Source: an uncultured Prevotella sp.
Lineage (GTDB): Bacteria; Bacteroidota; Bacteroidia; Bacteroidales; Bacteroidaceae
NCBI GenBank assembly: GCA_947072805.1
Contig: CAMTJK010000002.1
Location: 1 to 35,612 of the forward strand
Length of the DNA stretch: 35,612 bases
Direction: 5' to 3'
This document shows positions 6,817-16,034 of the stretch, piece by piece (position 1 is the first letter of the stretch; each line of letters begins with the position of its first letter). Under the pieces are notes generated by a model that saw only the letters and a list, made by a program, of their open reading frames with translations, made no database searches and was not told the origin of the DNA. Position numbers and translations under genes: made by a program.

Positions 6817-8142
6817 ATGAAACGATTTCTGTTCATTTTTGCTTTTTCCGCTATGCTATTGCATATCGGTGCACAGCAGACATTGACGCTTGAAGAATGT
6901 CTGCGCCTGGGCATTGAGAACAACCTGTCTCTCAAGACAGCCCAAAACGAAGTGGTGAAAGGTCGCCACACTATCAGCGAAAACCGGGCAAAGCTGCTCC
7001 CGCAGATTAATCTGATAGGCTCTTTCAACGACAATTTCGACCCGCCCGTGTCGGTTACCGACGGCTCTGCCTACGGTATGAAGTACAATGTTACCAATAC
7101 GCTACAGTATAACGCTTCTGCCGGTCTGCAACTGCAGATGCCGCTCTACAACCAGACGGCTCTGACGGCACTTGCCGTGGCGCGCACGGTGGACAACATC
7201 AACCGCCTGTCGTACGAAAAGGCACGCGAAGACCTCATCATGCAGATTAGCAAGATGTACTTTCTCGCTCAGAACACTCTCGAACAGATAGCGCTCGTAC
7301 GCGACAACATCAAGCGCCTTGAGGAATTGCGCAACATCACCGTCGCACTCTACGACAACGACATGGCGATGAAGGTAGATGTGCAGCGCGTAAACATCAA
7401 TCTCGAAAACCTCCAGGTGCAATACGACAACGCACAGGCCATGCTCACACAGCAGTACAACACGCTGAAGTATGTGATGGACTATCCTGCCGAGGCTGAC
7501 ATAGCCGTTACGCAGCCCGATACGGAGACGCTCATCGCCGCATCGCTCTCCGGACTGGACACGGGACTCTCCGAACTGCAGCTCCTGCAGGAGAGAACAC
7601 GCCTTGCCGAACAGCAGAAGAAGCTCGTCTCTGACGGTTACATGCCGTCGCTAAGCCTTACGGGCAGCTGGATGTACTCTGCTTTCACCGACGAATTCAA
7701 GAACTGGTTCCACTCCGGACCGTCAAATCACTGGTACCGTTCTAACGGTATAGGCCTCTCTTTGCGCGTGCCCGTGTTCGACGGCTTCGACAAGCGCTCC
7801 AGAATACGTAAGGCAAAGGTAGACATGGAGACCGCCAGACTCTCGTACGAGAACACGCTGAAGAATCTGCAGACGCAATATCTCAATGCCACGAACGAAC
7901 TGGAAAACAGCCGCCGCAACTACACGAAGCAGAAAGACAACTGCAAGCTGGCGCAGGATGTGTGCTCGGTGACCAACGACCGATATCGTGAGGGCATCGC
8001 CTCGATGACAGAGGTGCTGCAGGACGAGATGAGGGTCAGCGAGGCACAGAACAATTATCTCTCGGCACACTATAATTATCAGGTGGCAAACCTGTCGCTG
8101 CTCAAGCTCACCGGACAGCTCGACAAGCTGACCGGCAAGTAG
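6817..8142 (+). CDS. TolC-family outer-membrane efflux protein
   Basis: Outer-membrane channel of a tripartite exporter, 441 residues. A signal peptide (about 1-19, MKRFLFIFAFSAMLLHIGAQ) precedes two OEP domains rich in long helices, with the usual opening LTLEECLRLGIENN and a second-half repeat ending LSAHYNYQVANLSLLKLTG. It should trimerise into the alpha/beta barrel that carries substrate from the inner-membrane pump to the outside. I chose ATG 6817: the TTG at 6790 lies inside the -7 promoter box and cannot be part of the mRNA. It is the first gene of the operon, 60 nt before the HlyD-type gene. Substrate cannot be read from sequence. Confidence 0.93.
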   Translation: MKRFLFIFAFSAMLLHIGAQQTLTLEECLRLGIENNLSLKTAQNEVVKGRHTISENRAKLLPQINLIGSFNDNFDPPVSVTDGSAYGMKYNVTNTLQYNASAGLQLQMPLYNQTALTALAVARTVDNINRLSYEKAREDLIMQISKMYFLAQNTLEQIALVRDNIKRLEELRNITVALYDNDMAMKVDVQRVNINLENLQVQYDNAQAMLTQQYNTLKYVMDYPAEADIAVTQPDTETLIAASLSGLDTGLSELQLLQERTRLAEQQKKLVSDGYMPSLSLTGSWMYSAFTDEFKNWFHSGPSNHWYRSNGIGLSLRVPVFDGFDKRSRIRKAKVDMETARLSYENTLKNLQTQYLNATNELENSRRNYTKQKDNCKLAQDVCSVTNDRYREGIASMTEVLQDEMRVSEAQNNYLSAHYNYQVANLSLLKLTGQLDKLTGK

Positions 8143-8202
8143 TGAAATATAAAAACGCATCATATTACTTTTTGTCAATACAACATTATAATATAACAGC
8201 AC

Positions 8203-9345
8203 ATGGAAACGAACAACAAAAATAACAGTCAGAATGTCGCCGAAGACGTTACAGGCGGCGAATACGGCACTAACGAAAACATCTCGCGCGAGGAGCAGCT
8301 TGCAAAACTCAAGAAGCAGCGCCGCCGCCAGCTCGTGGCAAGCACATTGGGACTGGCCATACTCGCATGGGGCGTGTTCGAAGTGGTAAACATCTTCCTC
8401 GACTACAGCAGTACGGAGACAAGCAACGACGCACAGGTAGAGCAGTATCTCTCGCCCGTAAACATGAGGGCGGCAGGCTATATAAAGAAGATATACTTCA
8501 CGGAGCATCAGAGCGTGCGCAAGGGCGACACCCTGCTCGTGCTCGATGACAGCGAATACCGCATAAGAGTGATGGAAGCAGAAGCAGCCCTGAAGGATGC
8601 CAAGGCCGGTGCCACCGTTGTGGACGCCAGCCTGCAGACCACACGCAACACCGCCTCCGTGTATGAGGCAAGCATCGCCGAGATTGAGGTGCGCCTTGCC
8701 AAACTCGACAAGGACCGCCAGCGCTACAAGAACCTCGTGGAGCGTAACGCCGCAACACCCATACAGCTCGAGCAACTCGAGGTGGAATATGATGCCACAC
8801 GCAAGAAGCTCGAAGCCACACGCCGCCAGCAAAGGGCTGCAATGTCGGGAGTAAACGAGGTGGAGAACCGCAGAACCAACAGCGAAGCTGCCATACAGCG
8901 TGCCGAAGCCGCACTCGAGATGGCACGCCTCAATCTCTCATATACCGTGGTGACTGCACCTTGCGACGGCAAACTCGGACGCCGAGCATTGGAAGAAGGA
9001 CAGTTTATCAATGCCGGACAGACCATCACCTACATCATGCCAGAAACGCAGAAATGGGTTATTGCCAACTACAAGGAGACACAGATAGAGAACCTTTTCG
9101 TAGGACAAAAGGTGAGAATGACCGTCGATGCCTTCAGCGACAAGGAGTTTGAGGGCACGGTTACTGCTATATCGGGAGCCACCGGCTCGAAATATTCGCT
9201 CGTTCCCACCGACAATTCCGCTGGCAACTTTGTAAAAATACAGCAGCGCGTACCCGTACGCATAGACTTCAACAACCTGTCGAAGGAAGACAACGACCGT
9301 CTGGCTGCCGGAATGATGGTGATAGTGAAGGCTGAAAGAAAATAA
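8203..9345 (+). CDS. HlyD/EmrA-type periplasmic adaptor
   Basis: Membrane-fusion protein of 380 residues that links the MFS pump to the TolC channel. A charged cytoplasmic start (about 1-45) leads to one transmembrane helix (about 46-66). Then comes the family signature TSNDAQVEQYLSPV, the lipoyl-like half-motif GYIKKIYFTEHQSVRKGDTLL, a long alpha-helical hairpin (about 110-225, rich in Ala, Glu and Arg), and the second lipoyl half and beta-barrel (APCDGKLGRRALEEGQFI, WVIANYKETQ, VRMTVDAF). The overall plan matches EmrA rather than RND adaptors, which carry a lipoprotein signal. The next gene begins 11 nt after its stop, so the two are translationally close. Confidence 0.93.
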   Translation: METNNKNNSQNVAEDVTGGEYGTNENISREEQLAKLKKQRRRQLVASTLGLAILAWGVFEVVNIFLDYSSTETSNDAQVEQYLSPVNMRAAGYIKKIYFTEHQSVRKGDTLLVLDDSEYRIRVMEAEAALKDAKAGATVVDASLQTTRNTASVYEASIAEIEVRLAKLDKDRQRYKNLVERNAATPIQLEQLEVEYDATRKKLEATRRQQRAAMSGVNEVENRRTNSEAAIQRAEAALEMARLNLSYTVVTAPCDGKLGRRALEEGQFINAGQTITYIMPETQKWVIANYKETQIENLFVGQKVRMTVDAFSDKEFEGTVTAISGATGSKYSLVPTDNSAGNFVKIQQRVPVRIDFNNLSKEDNDRLAAGMMVIVKAERK

Positions 9346-9356
9346 GAGAGAGACTT

Positions 9357-11036
9357 ATGTCGTCATATCCACGCAATTATCCGTTCTACAACTGGGTGCC
9401 CAAGCCGCTTGGAATCATCTTCCTGCTGATTCTCTTTATACCTATTCTTACTGTGGGCGGCGTCTATTCCGCTAACAGCAGCGAGATGATGAGCGGACTT
9501 GGCATTCAGTCGGAACACATACAGTTTGTCGGCTTTGTCACGTCTGTCGGCATGGCGGCTTTCTCACCGTTCTTTTACGAACTGGTGTGCATACGTCGCG
9601 AGAAGATGATGTGCGTGTGGGGATTTTCACTTCTCTACGTGCTCAGCTACATCTGCGCCAAGACAGACAGCATCTTCCTGCTCGCCCTGTGTACGCTCAT
9701 CATGGGTTTTGTGCGCAACCTGCTGCTTATGTGTAACCTCTTCACCCTCATCAAGTATGCTTTCGGCATGGAGGCAACGCGCAACCTTACCCCCGGCAAC
9801 GAGCCCGACACGCCCGAGGGATGGGACAGACTTGACAAGGAGAAGACGTCGAGCATGCCCACCATCTATCTCTTCTTCATGATTCTCGGACAGATAGGCA
9901 CGTGGCTCACGGCGTGGCTGGCTTACGCCTACGAGTGGCAGTATGTGTATTACTTCATGATGGGAGCAATGCTTATTGCCGTGCTCATCATCTTTGTCAC
10001 CATGCCTTACCACAAATATCCGGGACGCCGCTTCCCCATCACCATGTCCAAGTTTGGCAATGTGGCGGTGTTCTGCATGATGTGCTGCTCCTTTATATAT
10101 ATTATGGTATACGGAAAGGTGCTCGACTGGTACGACCATCCCTCCATACGTCTTGCCACGGTGCTGTGTGTGCTGTTTACCGCACTGTTCATATATATGG
10201 AGCATACGCGCCGTTCGCCCTATTTCCTGCTTAGCGTGTTCCGCCTGCGTTCGGTGCAGGGAGCAGTGCTGCTCTTCATCTTCCTTATGATATTCAACTC
10301 GAGCGCCATGTTTGTCAATGTCTTCACCTCCGTGGGCATGAAGATAGACAACTGGCAGAATGCCACTCTCGGCAACTGGGTGCTCTTAGGTTACTTCATA
10401 GGCTGCGTCACCGCCATCATCTTCGGCAACAAGGGCATCCATCTGAAGTGGCTCTTCGCCCTCGGCTTCGTGCTGATAGGTGCTGCCGCGCTTTACATGT
10501 ACTTCGAAGTGCAGACAGCGGGAATGTACGAGCGCATGAAGTGGCCCGTCATAATAAGAGCCACGGGCATGATGATGCTCTATTCCTGTACGGCTGTCTA
10601 TGCCAACCAGCGCATGCCCTACAAGTTCATGTCTACGTGGGTCTGCCTTATGCTCACCGTCCGCATGGTGGTAGGTCCGGGCATCGGGTCGGCACTCTAT
10701 TCCAATGTGCTGCAGAACCGCCAGCAGTATTACGTTACGCGCTATGCCCAGGGCTTTGACCGCATGGACAACGAGACGGCAGCCACATACAGCCAGACCA
10801 TGATGGGCATGCAGTATCAGGGCAAGAGCAGTACCGAGGCAGAAAACATGGCTGCCATGTCGCTGAAGGGCAAGATACAGGTGCAGGCCACGCTTTCGGC
10901 TGTTAAGGAGATGGCAGGATGGACATTCTATGGATGTATAATCTGTGCAGGCGTCATCATAGCCGTACCATGGCCCAAGCGCAAGATAGTGCCGCGCAGG
11001 CGGGAAGAGCCCGAACCGGCTCCCGTCACGGCTTGA
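9357..11036 (+). CDS. MFS drug:H+ antiporter, EmrB/DHA2-like
   Basis: Integral inner-membrane transporter of 559 residues with many hydrophobic helices along its length (for example PLGIIFLLILFIPILTVGGVY near the start and GCIICAGVIIAV at the end), consistent with the 14-helix DHA2 class. It should exchange protons for a drug or toxic compound, passing it through the HlyD and TolC partners. A non-membrane segment at about 460-530 (ENRQQ... and METAATYSQTMMGM-like sequence) lies before the last helix, probably a periplasmic loop. The C-terminus is basic and proline-rich (RKIVPRRREEPEPAP). Codon use matches the two preceding genes. Substrate unknown. Confidence 0.9.
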   Translation: MSSYPRNYPFYNWVPKPLGIIFLLILFIPILTVGGVYSANSSEMMSGLGIQSEHIQFVGFVTSVGMAAFSPFFYELVCIRREKMMCVWGFSLLYVLSYICAKTDSIFLLALCTLIMGFVRNLLLMCNLFTLIKYAFGMEATRNLTPGNEPDTPEGWDRLDKEKTSSMPTIYLFFMILGQIGTWLTAWLAYAYEWQYVYYFMMGAMLIAVLIIFVTMPYHKYPGRRFPITMSKFGNVAVFCMMCCSFIYIMVYGKVLDWYDHPSIRLATVLCVLFTALFIYMEHTRRSPYFLLSVFRLRSVQGAVLLFIFLMIFNSSAMFVNVFTSVGMKIDNWQNATLGNWVLLGYFIGCVTAIIFGNKGIHLKWLFALGFVLIGAAALYMYFEVQTAGMYERMKWPVIIRATGMMMLYSCTAVYANQRMPYKFMSTWVCLMLTVRMVVGPGIGSALYSNVLQNRQQYYVTRYAQGFDRMDNETAATYSQTMMGMQYQGKSSTEAENMAAMSLKGKIQVQATLSAVKEMAGWTFYGCIICAGVIIAVPWPKRKIVPRRREEPEPAPVTA

Positions 11037-11101
11037 CGTACGGACCAAAATACCTTTTATATGGTCTAATGACCTGTTGGGGATAAAACCGCTCTTGCAG
11101 T

Positions 11102-11167
11102 CGGCAACACACCACTTTCCGTCACGTTTCGCACGGAAATAGGCTTGTTGCCGATTGTAATTTTTTT
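11102..11167 (+). terminator. nested 52-nt dyad, probable terminator or attenuator
   Basis: Outer arms CGGCAACA (11102-11109) and TGTTGCCG (11146-11153), a symmetric six-by-six internal loop, then inner arms TTTCCGT (11116-11122) and ACGGAAA (11133-11139) with a 10-nt loop. Seven T follow at 11161-11167, seven bases after the stem. It would end or attenuate efflux-operon transcription before the regulator gene; it could also be an operator site for that gene. Confidence 0.65.
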
Positions 11168-11210
11168 GAATTTTCTTTTCCGAAAGAGGAAAAAATGCTA
11201 TCTTCGCGAC

Positions 11211-12104
11211 ATGGAACCGTTCTCTACTGACCGTGAAGACAGCGACAAACGTTTGAAAACATTGTCTGATGCCTTGTCCGAGCACAGAGATCTGTGCAGC
11301 TCGGAGGGCGTTCTCGATACCTTTCCCCAATCCTTGCTCACACCTTACTATACTGATTACGTGGGACTTATTGTCTGCGTAAGAGGTGAGTTCGGCTTTT
11401 CCGTAAACAAAAAACCGTTTGTGGCGCATGAGGGTGAGACGGCATTCATCTCTGAAAGTTCCCAACTCTCCATTGATTATGTCTCTGACGATGTGCGATA
11501 CATGCTCCTGTTCTATAAGGTAGAACCCATCCGCGACATCCTCGGCAACACCGTGGTTACCATGCGCCTCTATTCCATGATAGATCCGAGCCATTGCAGT
11601 GTGTGGACAACGGGAGATGAGGCTGACATTGCCTGCTATATATCACTGCTTACAGGTCATCATCGCATACAGGAGGATACCTTTGCCTCCAACGAGCACA
11701 AGCTCCTGCTCATTGCCCTCACTTACCGCCTGTGCTCGCTCTTCAGTAATCGTCTTGTGCAGAACTCCAACGCATACGGCAGAAAGTTTGAAACGCTTGT
11801 CAATCTCGTCGAACTCATCAGCAAGTACTACACACGCCATCGCAGTGTGGTCTTCTACGCCGACAAATTGTGCCTTTCGCCCAAGTACCTCTCCTCTATG
11901 GTCAAGTCGGTATGCGGCTATACCGTACAGGAACTGGTGTTCAGAGCCATCGTCAGGCGTGCAATCTTCCTGATGAAAAACACGAACAACACCATTCAGG
12001 AAATTTCCGATTCACTCAGCTTCCCCAATCCCTCGGCTTTCGGCACGTTCTTCAAGAAGCAGACGGGGCTCTCTCCCAAACACTATCGCAACGCAGAGCA
12101 GTAA
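11211..12104 (+). CDS. AraC-family transcriptional regulator
   Basis: A 297-residue cytoplasmic DNA-binding protein. The N-terminal two thirds resemble an AraC cupin-type sensing region (YYTDYVGLIVCVRGEFGFSVNKKPFVAHEGETAFI). The C-terminal ~100 residues carry the double helix-turn-helix, with YADKLCLSPKYLSSMVKSV as the first and TIQEISDSLSFPNPSAFGTFFKKQTGLSPKHYR as the second and signature motif. It follows the efflux operon in the same direction and probably controls it; the ligand is unknown. I chose ATG 11211. Just upstream, TATCTTCG (11199-11206) is close to the -7 consensus but sits so near the ATG that transcription from it would give a leaderless message. The TTG-start frame upstream would read through the T-run and low-complexity sequence. 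Confidence 0.9.
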   Translation: MEPFSTDREDSDKRLKTLSDALSEHRDLCSSEGVLDTFPQSLLTPYYTDYVGLIVCVRGEFGFSVNKKPFVAHEGETAFISESSQLSIDYVSDDVRYMLLFYKVEPIRDILGNTVVTMRLYSMIDPSHCSVWTTGDEADIACYISLLTGHHRIQEDTFASNEHKLLLIALTYRLCSLFSNRLVQNSNAYGRKFETLVNLVELISKYYTRHRSVVFYADKLCLSPKYLSSMVKSVCGYTVQELVFRAIVRRAIFLMKNTNNTIQEISDSLSFPNPSAFGTFFKKQTGLSPKHYRNAEQ

Positions 12105-12744
12105 CTTCGCTGTCCATACACCATTATGAGGCTGACGGACAGGTACTCGTAACTGCACTTAATGAAAGATAATTTGCAAAAAAAAATTTCCTTACTGTTT
12201 ATTTTTTCGTTTGCTCCGACCGGATGCCTTTCTTGCTCGTGTGTGACAGTTTGGGAGAGAATTGATACATATCAGACAGCCTAAGCCCAACACCAAGCAT
12301 ACATAAAACCACTTTTACACCGGTAGAATATATACCTTATTATATATATAGGTAATATGTCCCGAAACCGCCACAAGCATGTGAAACTAATGTTTTCAAT
12401 GTCTTATAATATGTTTTGCCTTTCTCTCTATCGTCTTGCTTTCAGTCTTGTCTCAACATAGCTTGCTATGCCATCGCCGATACGGTTGCAATTTAGCATG
12501 CAGATAGACGAATCCGGCATGAAATATAATGACTATCCGGCTTAAAATCTAATGACAGATAAGGGTTAAATCGGTGTTACTGACATGCACTATAGTCTGT
12601 ATGCAAAGTCGCGACGACCACTTTAGTCGTCCTGCCGCTGTCCTGAGGCAGAGAAAAGAGCAGAAACGATAGTAATTTAAAAGTTAAAAAACATTATTTT
12701 GCTTTAAATCTATTTACATAGCACATCATTTTTATATAATGTGT
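12105..12744. other. gene-free gap before the ribosomal cluster
   Basis: No credible reading frame. Visible structure: CTGTCC/GGACAG flanking 12109-12137; a TGATA-ca-TATCA dyad at 12263-12274 nested within TTGGG/CCCAA (12251-12290); an AT-rich dyad TACCT/AGGTA at 12333-12354; a tandem imperfect 23-bp repeat at 12512-12556; and two successive hairpins at 12613-12651. None has a T-run, and I see no good promoter for a small RNA on either strand. Confidence 0.6.
12512..12556. repeat. two tandem copies of a 22-bp repeat, period 23
   Basis: Copy 1 (12512-12533) and copy 2 (12535-12556) share the frame ATCCGGC-x-T-x-AAAT-x-TAATGAC, with 19 of 22 bases identical. The period of 23 bp is about two helical turns, as expected of side-by-side regulator sites. 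It lies about 210 bp upstream of the rpsL promoter and 410 bp after the AraC-family gene. Confidence 0.75.
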
Positions 12745-12775
12745 ATTGATTTTACAAAGAAAATTAGTACTTTTG
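12745..12775 (+). promoter_or_regulatory. main promoter of the ribosomal protein cluster
   Basis: ATTG at 12745-12748 (one mismatch to TTTG), a 19-bp spacer and TACTTTTG at 12768-12775 match the Bacteroidetes primary-sigma consensus. Transcription should start near 12782, leaving a leader of about 75 nt that is A-rich just before the rpsL start. The region upstream is very AT-rich (12680-12745), which could help polymerase binding. Confidence 0.8.
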
Positions 12776-12856
12776 CAGCCCGAATGCGGCATTGTGTCCG
12801 TATTGTAACGTATTGAAAATAATAACAAATAATATATAATTAAAAAAGTAAACAAA

Positions 12857-13237
12857 ATGCCTACAATTCAACAATTGGTAAGAAAAGGTAGAAAGACGCT
12901 TGTAGACAAGAGCAAGTCACCTGCACTGGACTCATGCCCCCAGCGTCGTGGAGTTTGCGTGCGTGTTTACACCACCACTCCTAAGAAACCTAACTCGGCA
13001 ATGCGTAAAGTTGCCCGTGTGCGTCTGACAAACCAGAAAGAAGTGAACTCCTACATCCCGGGAGAAGGACACAACCTGCAGGAGCACTCTATCGTGCTCG
13101 TTCGCGGTGGTCGTGTAAAGGACCTTCCCGGTGTACGCTATCACATCGTTCGCGGTACACTCGATACCGCAGGTGTGGCAAGCCGCACACAGCGCCGCTC
13201 AAAGTACGGTGCTAAACGTCCGAAAGCCAAGAAATAA
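12857..13237 (+). CDS. rpsL: 30S ribosomal protein S12
   Basis: Component of the decoding centre of the 30S subunit, 126 residues. The universally conserved motifs [10 protein letters not shown] (40-49) and [13 protein letters not shown] are intact; the lysines where streptomycin-resistance changes occur (Lys43/44 and the Lys in RVKDLPG) are wild type. The basic tail ends [12 protein letters not shown]. It is the first gene of the cluster, about 75 nt after the predicted transcript start. A small hairpin TAACC/GGTTA follows its stop codon directly (13238-13253). Confidence 0.99.
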   Translation: MPTIQQLVRKGRKTLVDKSKSPALDSCPQRRGVCVRVYTTTPKKPNSAMRKVARVRLTNQKEVNSYIPGEGHNLQEHSIVLVRGGRVKDLPGVRYHIVRGTLDTAGVASRTQRRSKYGAKRPKAKK

Positions 13238-13334
13238 TAACCGGAGAAGGTTATAATAAGGTAAAATAAGGACAAAACCATTCAAAAAACAAAACCGTTT
13301 TGCTGGAGAATTGTTACAAACAGGTTGAGTAAAT

Positions 13335-13348
13335 GTCCGGGTGCGGAC
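13335..13348 (+). promoter_or_regulatory. hairpin in the rpsL-rpsG spacer
   Basis: GTCCG (13335-13339), a GGTG loop and CGGAC (13344-13348), extendable by a wobble pair and an A-T pair. It lies in the 164-nt spacer about 55 nt before rpsG. In Escherichia coli S7 represses its operon by binding the S12-S7 spacer; whether this hairpin serves the same role is inference. Confidence 0.4.
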
Positions 13349-13401
13349 GTTGAAGAACAAGAAAAGAACAGCCCCATGCAGAATTAATCCATTCAAACAA
13401 A

Positions 13402-13878
13402 ATGAGAAAAGCAAAACCAAAGAAGCGTGTGATCCTTCCGGATCCCGTCTACAACGACCAGAAAGTGTCGAAGTTTGTGAATCATCTGATGTACGACGGA
13501 AAGAAGTCGAAGTCGTACGAGATTTTCTATGGCGCACTTGAAGCAGTGGGTGCCAAGATGAAGAGCGAGGAGAAGTCTTCACTCGAAATATGGAAGACCG
13601 CACTCGACAACATCACTCCCCAGGTGGAGGTAAAGAGCCGCCGTATCGGTGGTGCCACATTCCAGGTGCCTACAGAAATACGTCCCGACCGCAAGGAGAG
13701 CATCTCGATGAAGAACATGATATCTTTCGCACGCAAACGCAGCGGCAAGTCGATGGCAGACAAGCTCGCAGCCGAGATAATGGATGCCTACAACAATCAG
13801 GGCGGAGCATATAAGCGTAAGGAAGACATGCACCGCATGGCAGAGGCTAACCGTGCATTCGCTCACTTCAGATTCTAA
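13402..13878 (+). CDS. rpsG: 30S ribosomal protein S7
   Basis: Primary binder of the 16S rRNA 3' domain, forming the 30S head and contacting the E site. At 158 residues it has the usual length for the short bacterial form. Conserved motifs are [30 protein letters not shown] and [27 protein letters not shown]. The start ATG follows an A-rich stretch (TTCAAACAAA) rather than a Shine-Dalgarno sequence, as is normal in this phylum. The 164-nt spacer before it is one of the longest in the cluster and holds a small hairpin. Confidence 0.99.
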   Translation: MRKAKPKKRVILPDPVYNDQKVSKFVNHLMYDGKKSKSYEIFYGALEAVGAKMKSEEKSSLEIWKTALDNITPQVEVKSRRIGGATFQVPTEIRPDRKESISMKNMISFARKRSGKSMADKLAAEIMDAYNNQGGAYKRKEDMHRMAEANRAFAHFRF

Positions 13879-13907
13879 GATAATACATAATATAAAGGAA
13901 AAATACA

Positions 13908-16025
13908 ATGGCACAGCGCGATTTACATTTGACCCGCAATATTGGTATTATGGCGCACATCGACGCCGGTAAGACAACAACCTCGGAGCGCATTCTCTTC
14001 TACACGGGAAAAACCCACAAGATAGGTGAGGTGCACGAGGGTGCTGCCACTATGGACTGGATGGCGCAGGAGCAGGAGCGCGGTATAACCATCACCTCTG
14101 CTGCTACCACATGTTTCTGGAACTATAACGGAAAACAGTACAAGATTAACCTGATTGACACTCCGGGGCACGTAGACTTCACCGCTGAGGTGGAGCGCTC
14201 ACTGCGCGTGCTCGACGGTGCCGTGGCTACATACTGCGCCGTGGGCGGAGTAGAGCCGCAGTCGGAGACGGTATGGCGTCAGGCAGACAAGTATAACGTT
14301 CCCCGCATGGGATACGTAAACAAGATGGACCGCTCGGGTGCTGACTACTACGATGTGCTCAAGCAGATGAAGGAGGTATTGGGAGCAAACCCCGTGAGCC
14401 TCTGCTGCCCGATAGGTGCCGAAGAGAACTTCAAGGGTCTCGTAGACCTCATCAAGATGAAGGCTATCCTCTGGCACGACGAGACAATGGGCGCCGAATA
14501 TGAGGTAGACGAGATTCCCGCTTCGATGGTGGACGAGTGCAACGAGTGGCGCAACAAGCTTCTCGAGACCGCTGCCGAATTTGACGAGGCTCTCATGGAG
14601 AAGTACTTCGAGAATCCCGACTCTATCACCGAGGAGGAAGTCATTGCAGCCATCCGCAAGGGTACTATCAGCCTGCAGTGTACTCCCGTACTCTGCGGTT
14701 CGTCGTTCAAGAACAAGGGCGTGCAAACCATGCTCGACTACGTTTGCGCTTTCCTCCCCTCACCGGTAGACACACCTGCCATCGTTGGTACAAACCCGAC
14801 AACAGACGAGGAGGAAGACCGTCATCCGTCAGAGACAGAGCCTACATCTGCTCTCGCATTCAAGATTGCCACCGACCCGTACGTAGGACGCCTCGTGTTC
14901 TTCCGCGTATATTCGGGTAAGGTTACAGCAGGTTCGTACGTATACAACCCCCGTACCGGCAAAAAGGAACGCGTAAGCCGTCTGTTCCAGATGCACTCAA
15001 ATAAGCAGAACCCTGTAGAGGAGATTGCAGCAGGCGATATAGGCTCTGGTGTAGGCTTCAAGGACATCCGCACCGGTGACACTCTGTGCGACGAAGAGAA
15101 GCCCATAGTACTCGAATCTATGACATTCCCCGATACCGTGATCTCCATCGCCGTAGAGCCGAAGAGCCAGGCAGACATCGCCAAGCTCGACAACGGTCTC
15201 GCCAAGCTGGCAGAAGAAGACCCGACATTCACCGTACATACTGACGAGCAGAGCGGACAGACCGTAATCTCGGGTATGGGTGAGCTCCACCTTGACATCA
15301 TCATCGACCGTCTGAAGCGCGAGTTCAAGGTGGAATGTAACCAGGGTAAACCCCAGGTGAACTACAAGGAAGCCATCACACGCGAGGTGAACCTCCGCGA
15401 GGTTTACAAGAAGCAGTCGGGTGGTCGCGGTAAGTTCGCAGACATCATAGTAAATATCGGTCCGAAAGACGAGGACTACAAGGAAGGCGACCTGCAGTTC
15501 ATCAACGAGGTGAAGGGCGGAAACGTGCCCAAGGAATTCATCCCGTCGGTACAGAAAGGTTTCGAGGACTGTCTGAAGAGCGGTGTGCTCGGCGGCTATC
15601 CTGTAACAGGTCTGAAGGTGACACTGCTCGACGGTTCGTTCCACCCGGTAGACTCCGACCAGCTGTCGTTCGAACTCGCAGCCCGCAACGCATTCAAGAA
15701 CGCTTGTCCGAAGGCAGGTCCTGTGCTCATGGAGCCCATCATGAAGGTGGAGGTTGTTACTCCCGAAGAGAACATGGGTGACGTGATAGGCGACCTCAAC
15801 AAGCGCCGCGGTATGGTACAGGGTATGGACGAAGCCCGCAGCGGTGCACGCATCGTGAAGGCAATGGTTCCCCTGGCAGAAATGTTCGGATATGTGACCG
15901 CTCTGCGTACCATCACTTCGGGACGTGCAACAAGCTCGATGGAATATGACCACCACGAGCCTGTATCGAGCTCTATTGCAAAGGCCATCCTCGAAGAGGC
16001 CAAAGGACGCGCAGACCTCGTATAA
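13908..16025 (+). CDS. fusA: translation elongation factor G
   Basis: Ribosomal translocase GTPase, 705 residues. G-domain motifs are complete: P-loop AHIDAGKT (16-23), switch I RGIT (58-61), DTPGH (84-88) and NKMD (138-141). Domains II-V follow, with GRGKFADI in domain IV and a complete C-terminus ([15 protein letters not shown]). It is the last gene of the str-type group; unlike in enterobacteria no tuf follows, and rpsJ is next, 94 nt on. The gene uses many C-ending codons, in contrast to the T-rich codon use of the later ribosomal genes. A strong hairpin follows its stop codon. Confidence 0.99.
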   Translation: MAQRDLHLTRNIGIMAHIDAGKTTTSERILFYTGKTHKIGEVHEGAATMDWMAQEQERGITITSAATTCFWNYNGKQYKINLIDTPGHVDFTAEVERSLRVLDGAVATYCAVGGVEPQSETVWRQADKYNVPRMGYVNKMDRSGADYYDVLKQMKEVLGANPVSLCCPIGAEENFKGLVDLIKMKAILWHDETMGAEYEVDEIPASMVDECNEWRNKLLETAAEFDEALMEKYFENPDSITEEEVIAAIRKGTISLQCTPVLCGSSFKNKGVQTMLDYVCAFLPSPVDTPAIVGTNPTTDEEEDRHPSETEPTSALAFKIATDPYVGRLVFFRVYSGKVTAGSYVYNPRTGKKERVSRLFQMHSNKQNPVEEIAAGDIGSGVGFKDIRTGDTLCDEEKPIVLESMTFPDTVISIAVEPKSQADIAKLDNGLAKLAEEDPTFTVHTDEQSGQTVISGMGELHLDIIIDRLKREFKVECNQGKPQVNYKEAITREVNLREVYKKQSGGRGKFADIIVNIGPKDEDYKEGDLQFINEVKGGNVPKEFIPSVQKGFEDCLKSGVLGGYPVTGLKVTLLDGSFHPVDSDQLSFELAARNAFKNACPKAGPVLMEPIMKVEVVTPEENMGDVIGDLNKRRGMVQGMDEARSGARIVKAMVPLAEMFGYVTALRTITSGRATSSMEYDHHEPVSSSIAKAILEEAKGRADLV

Positions 16026-16034
16026 AGAAGTAAG

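Noticed and set aside
7723-8832. 369-codon minus-strand open frame across tolC and hlyD
   Set aside because: It spans two well-supported plus-strand genes and looks like an antisense shadow rich in Cys, His and Leu.
391-12385. 14-mer CACAAGCATGTGAA present at 391-404 and 12372-12385
   Set aside because: A shared 14-mer is expected a few times by chance in 35 kb, and the flanking sequences do not align.
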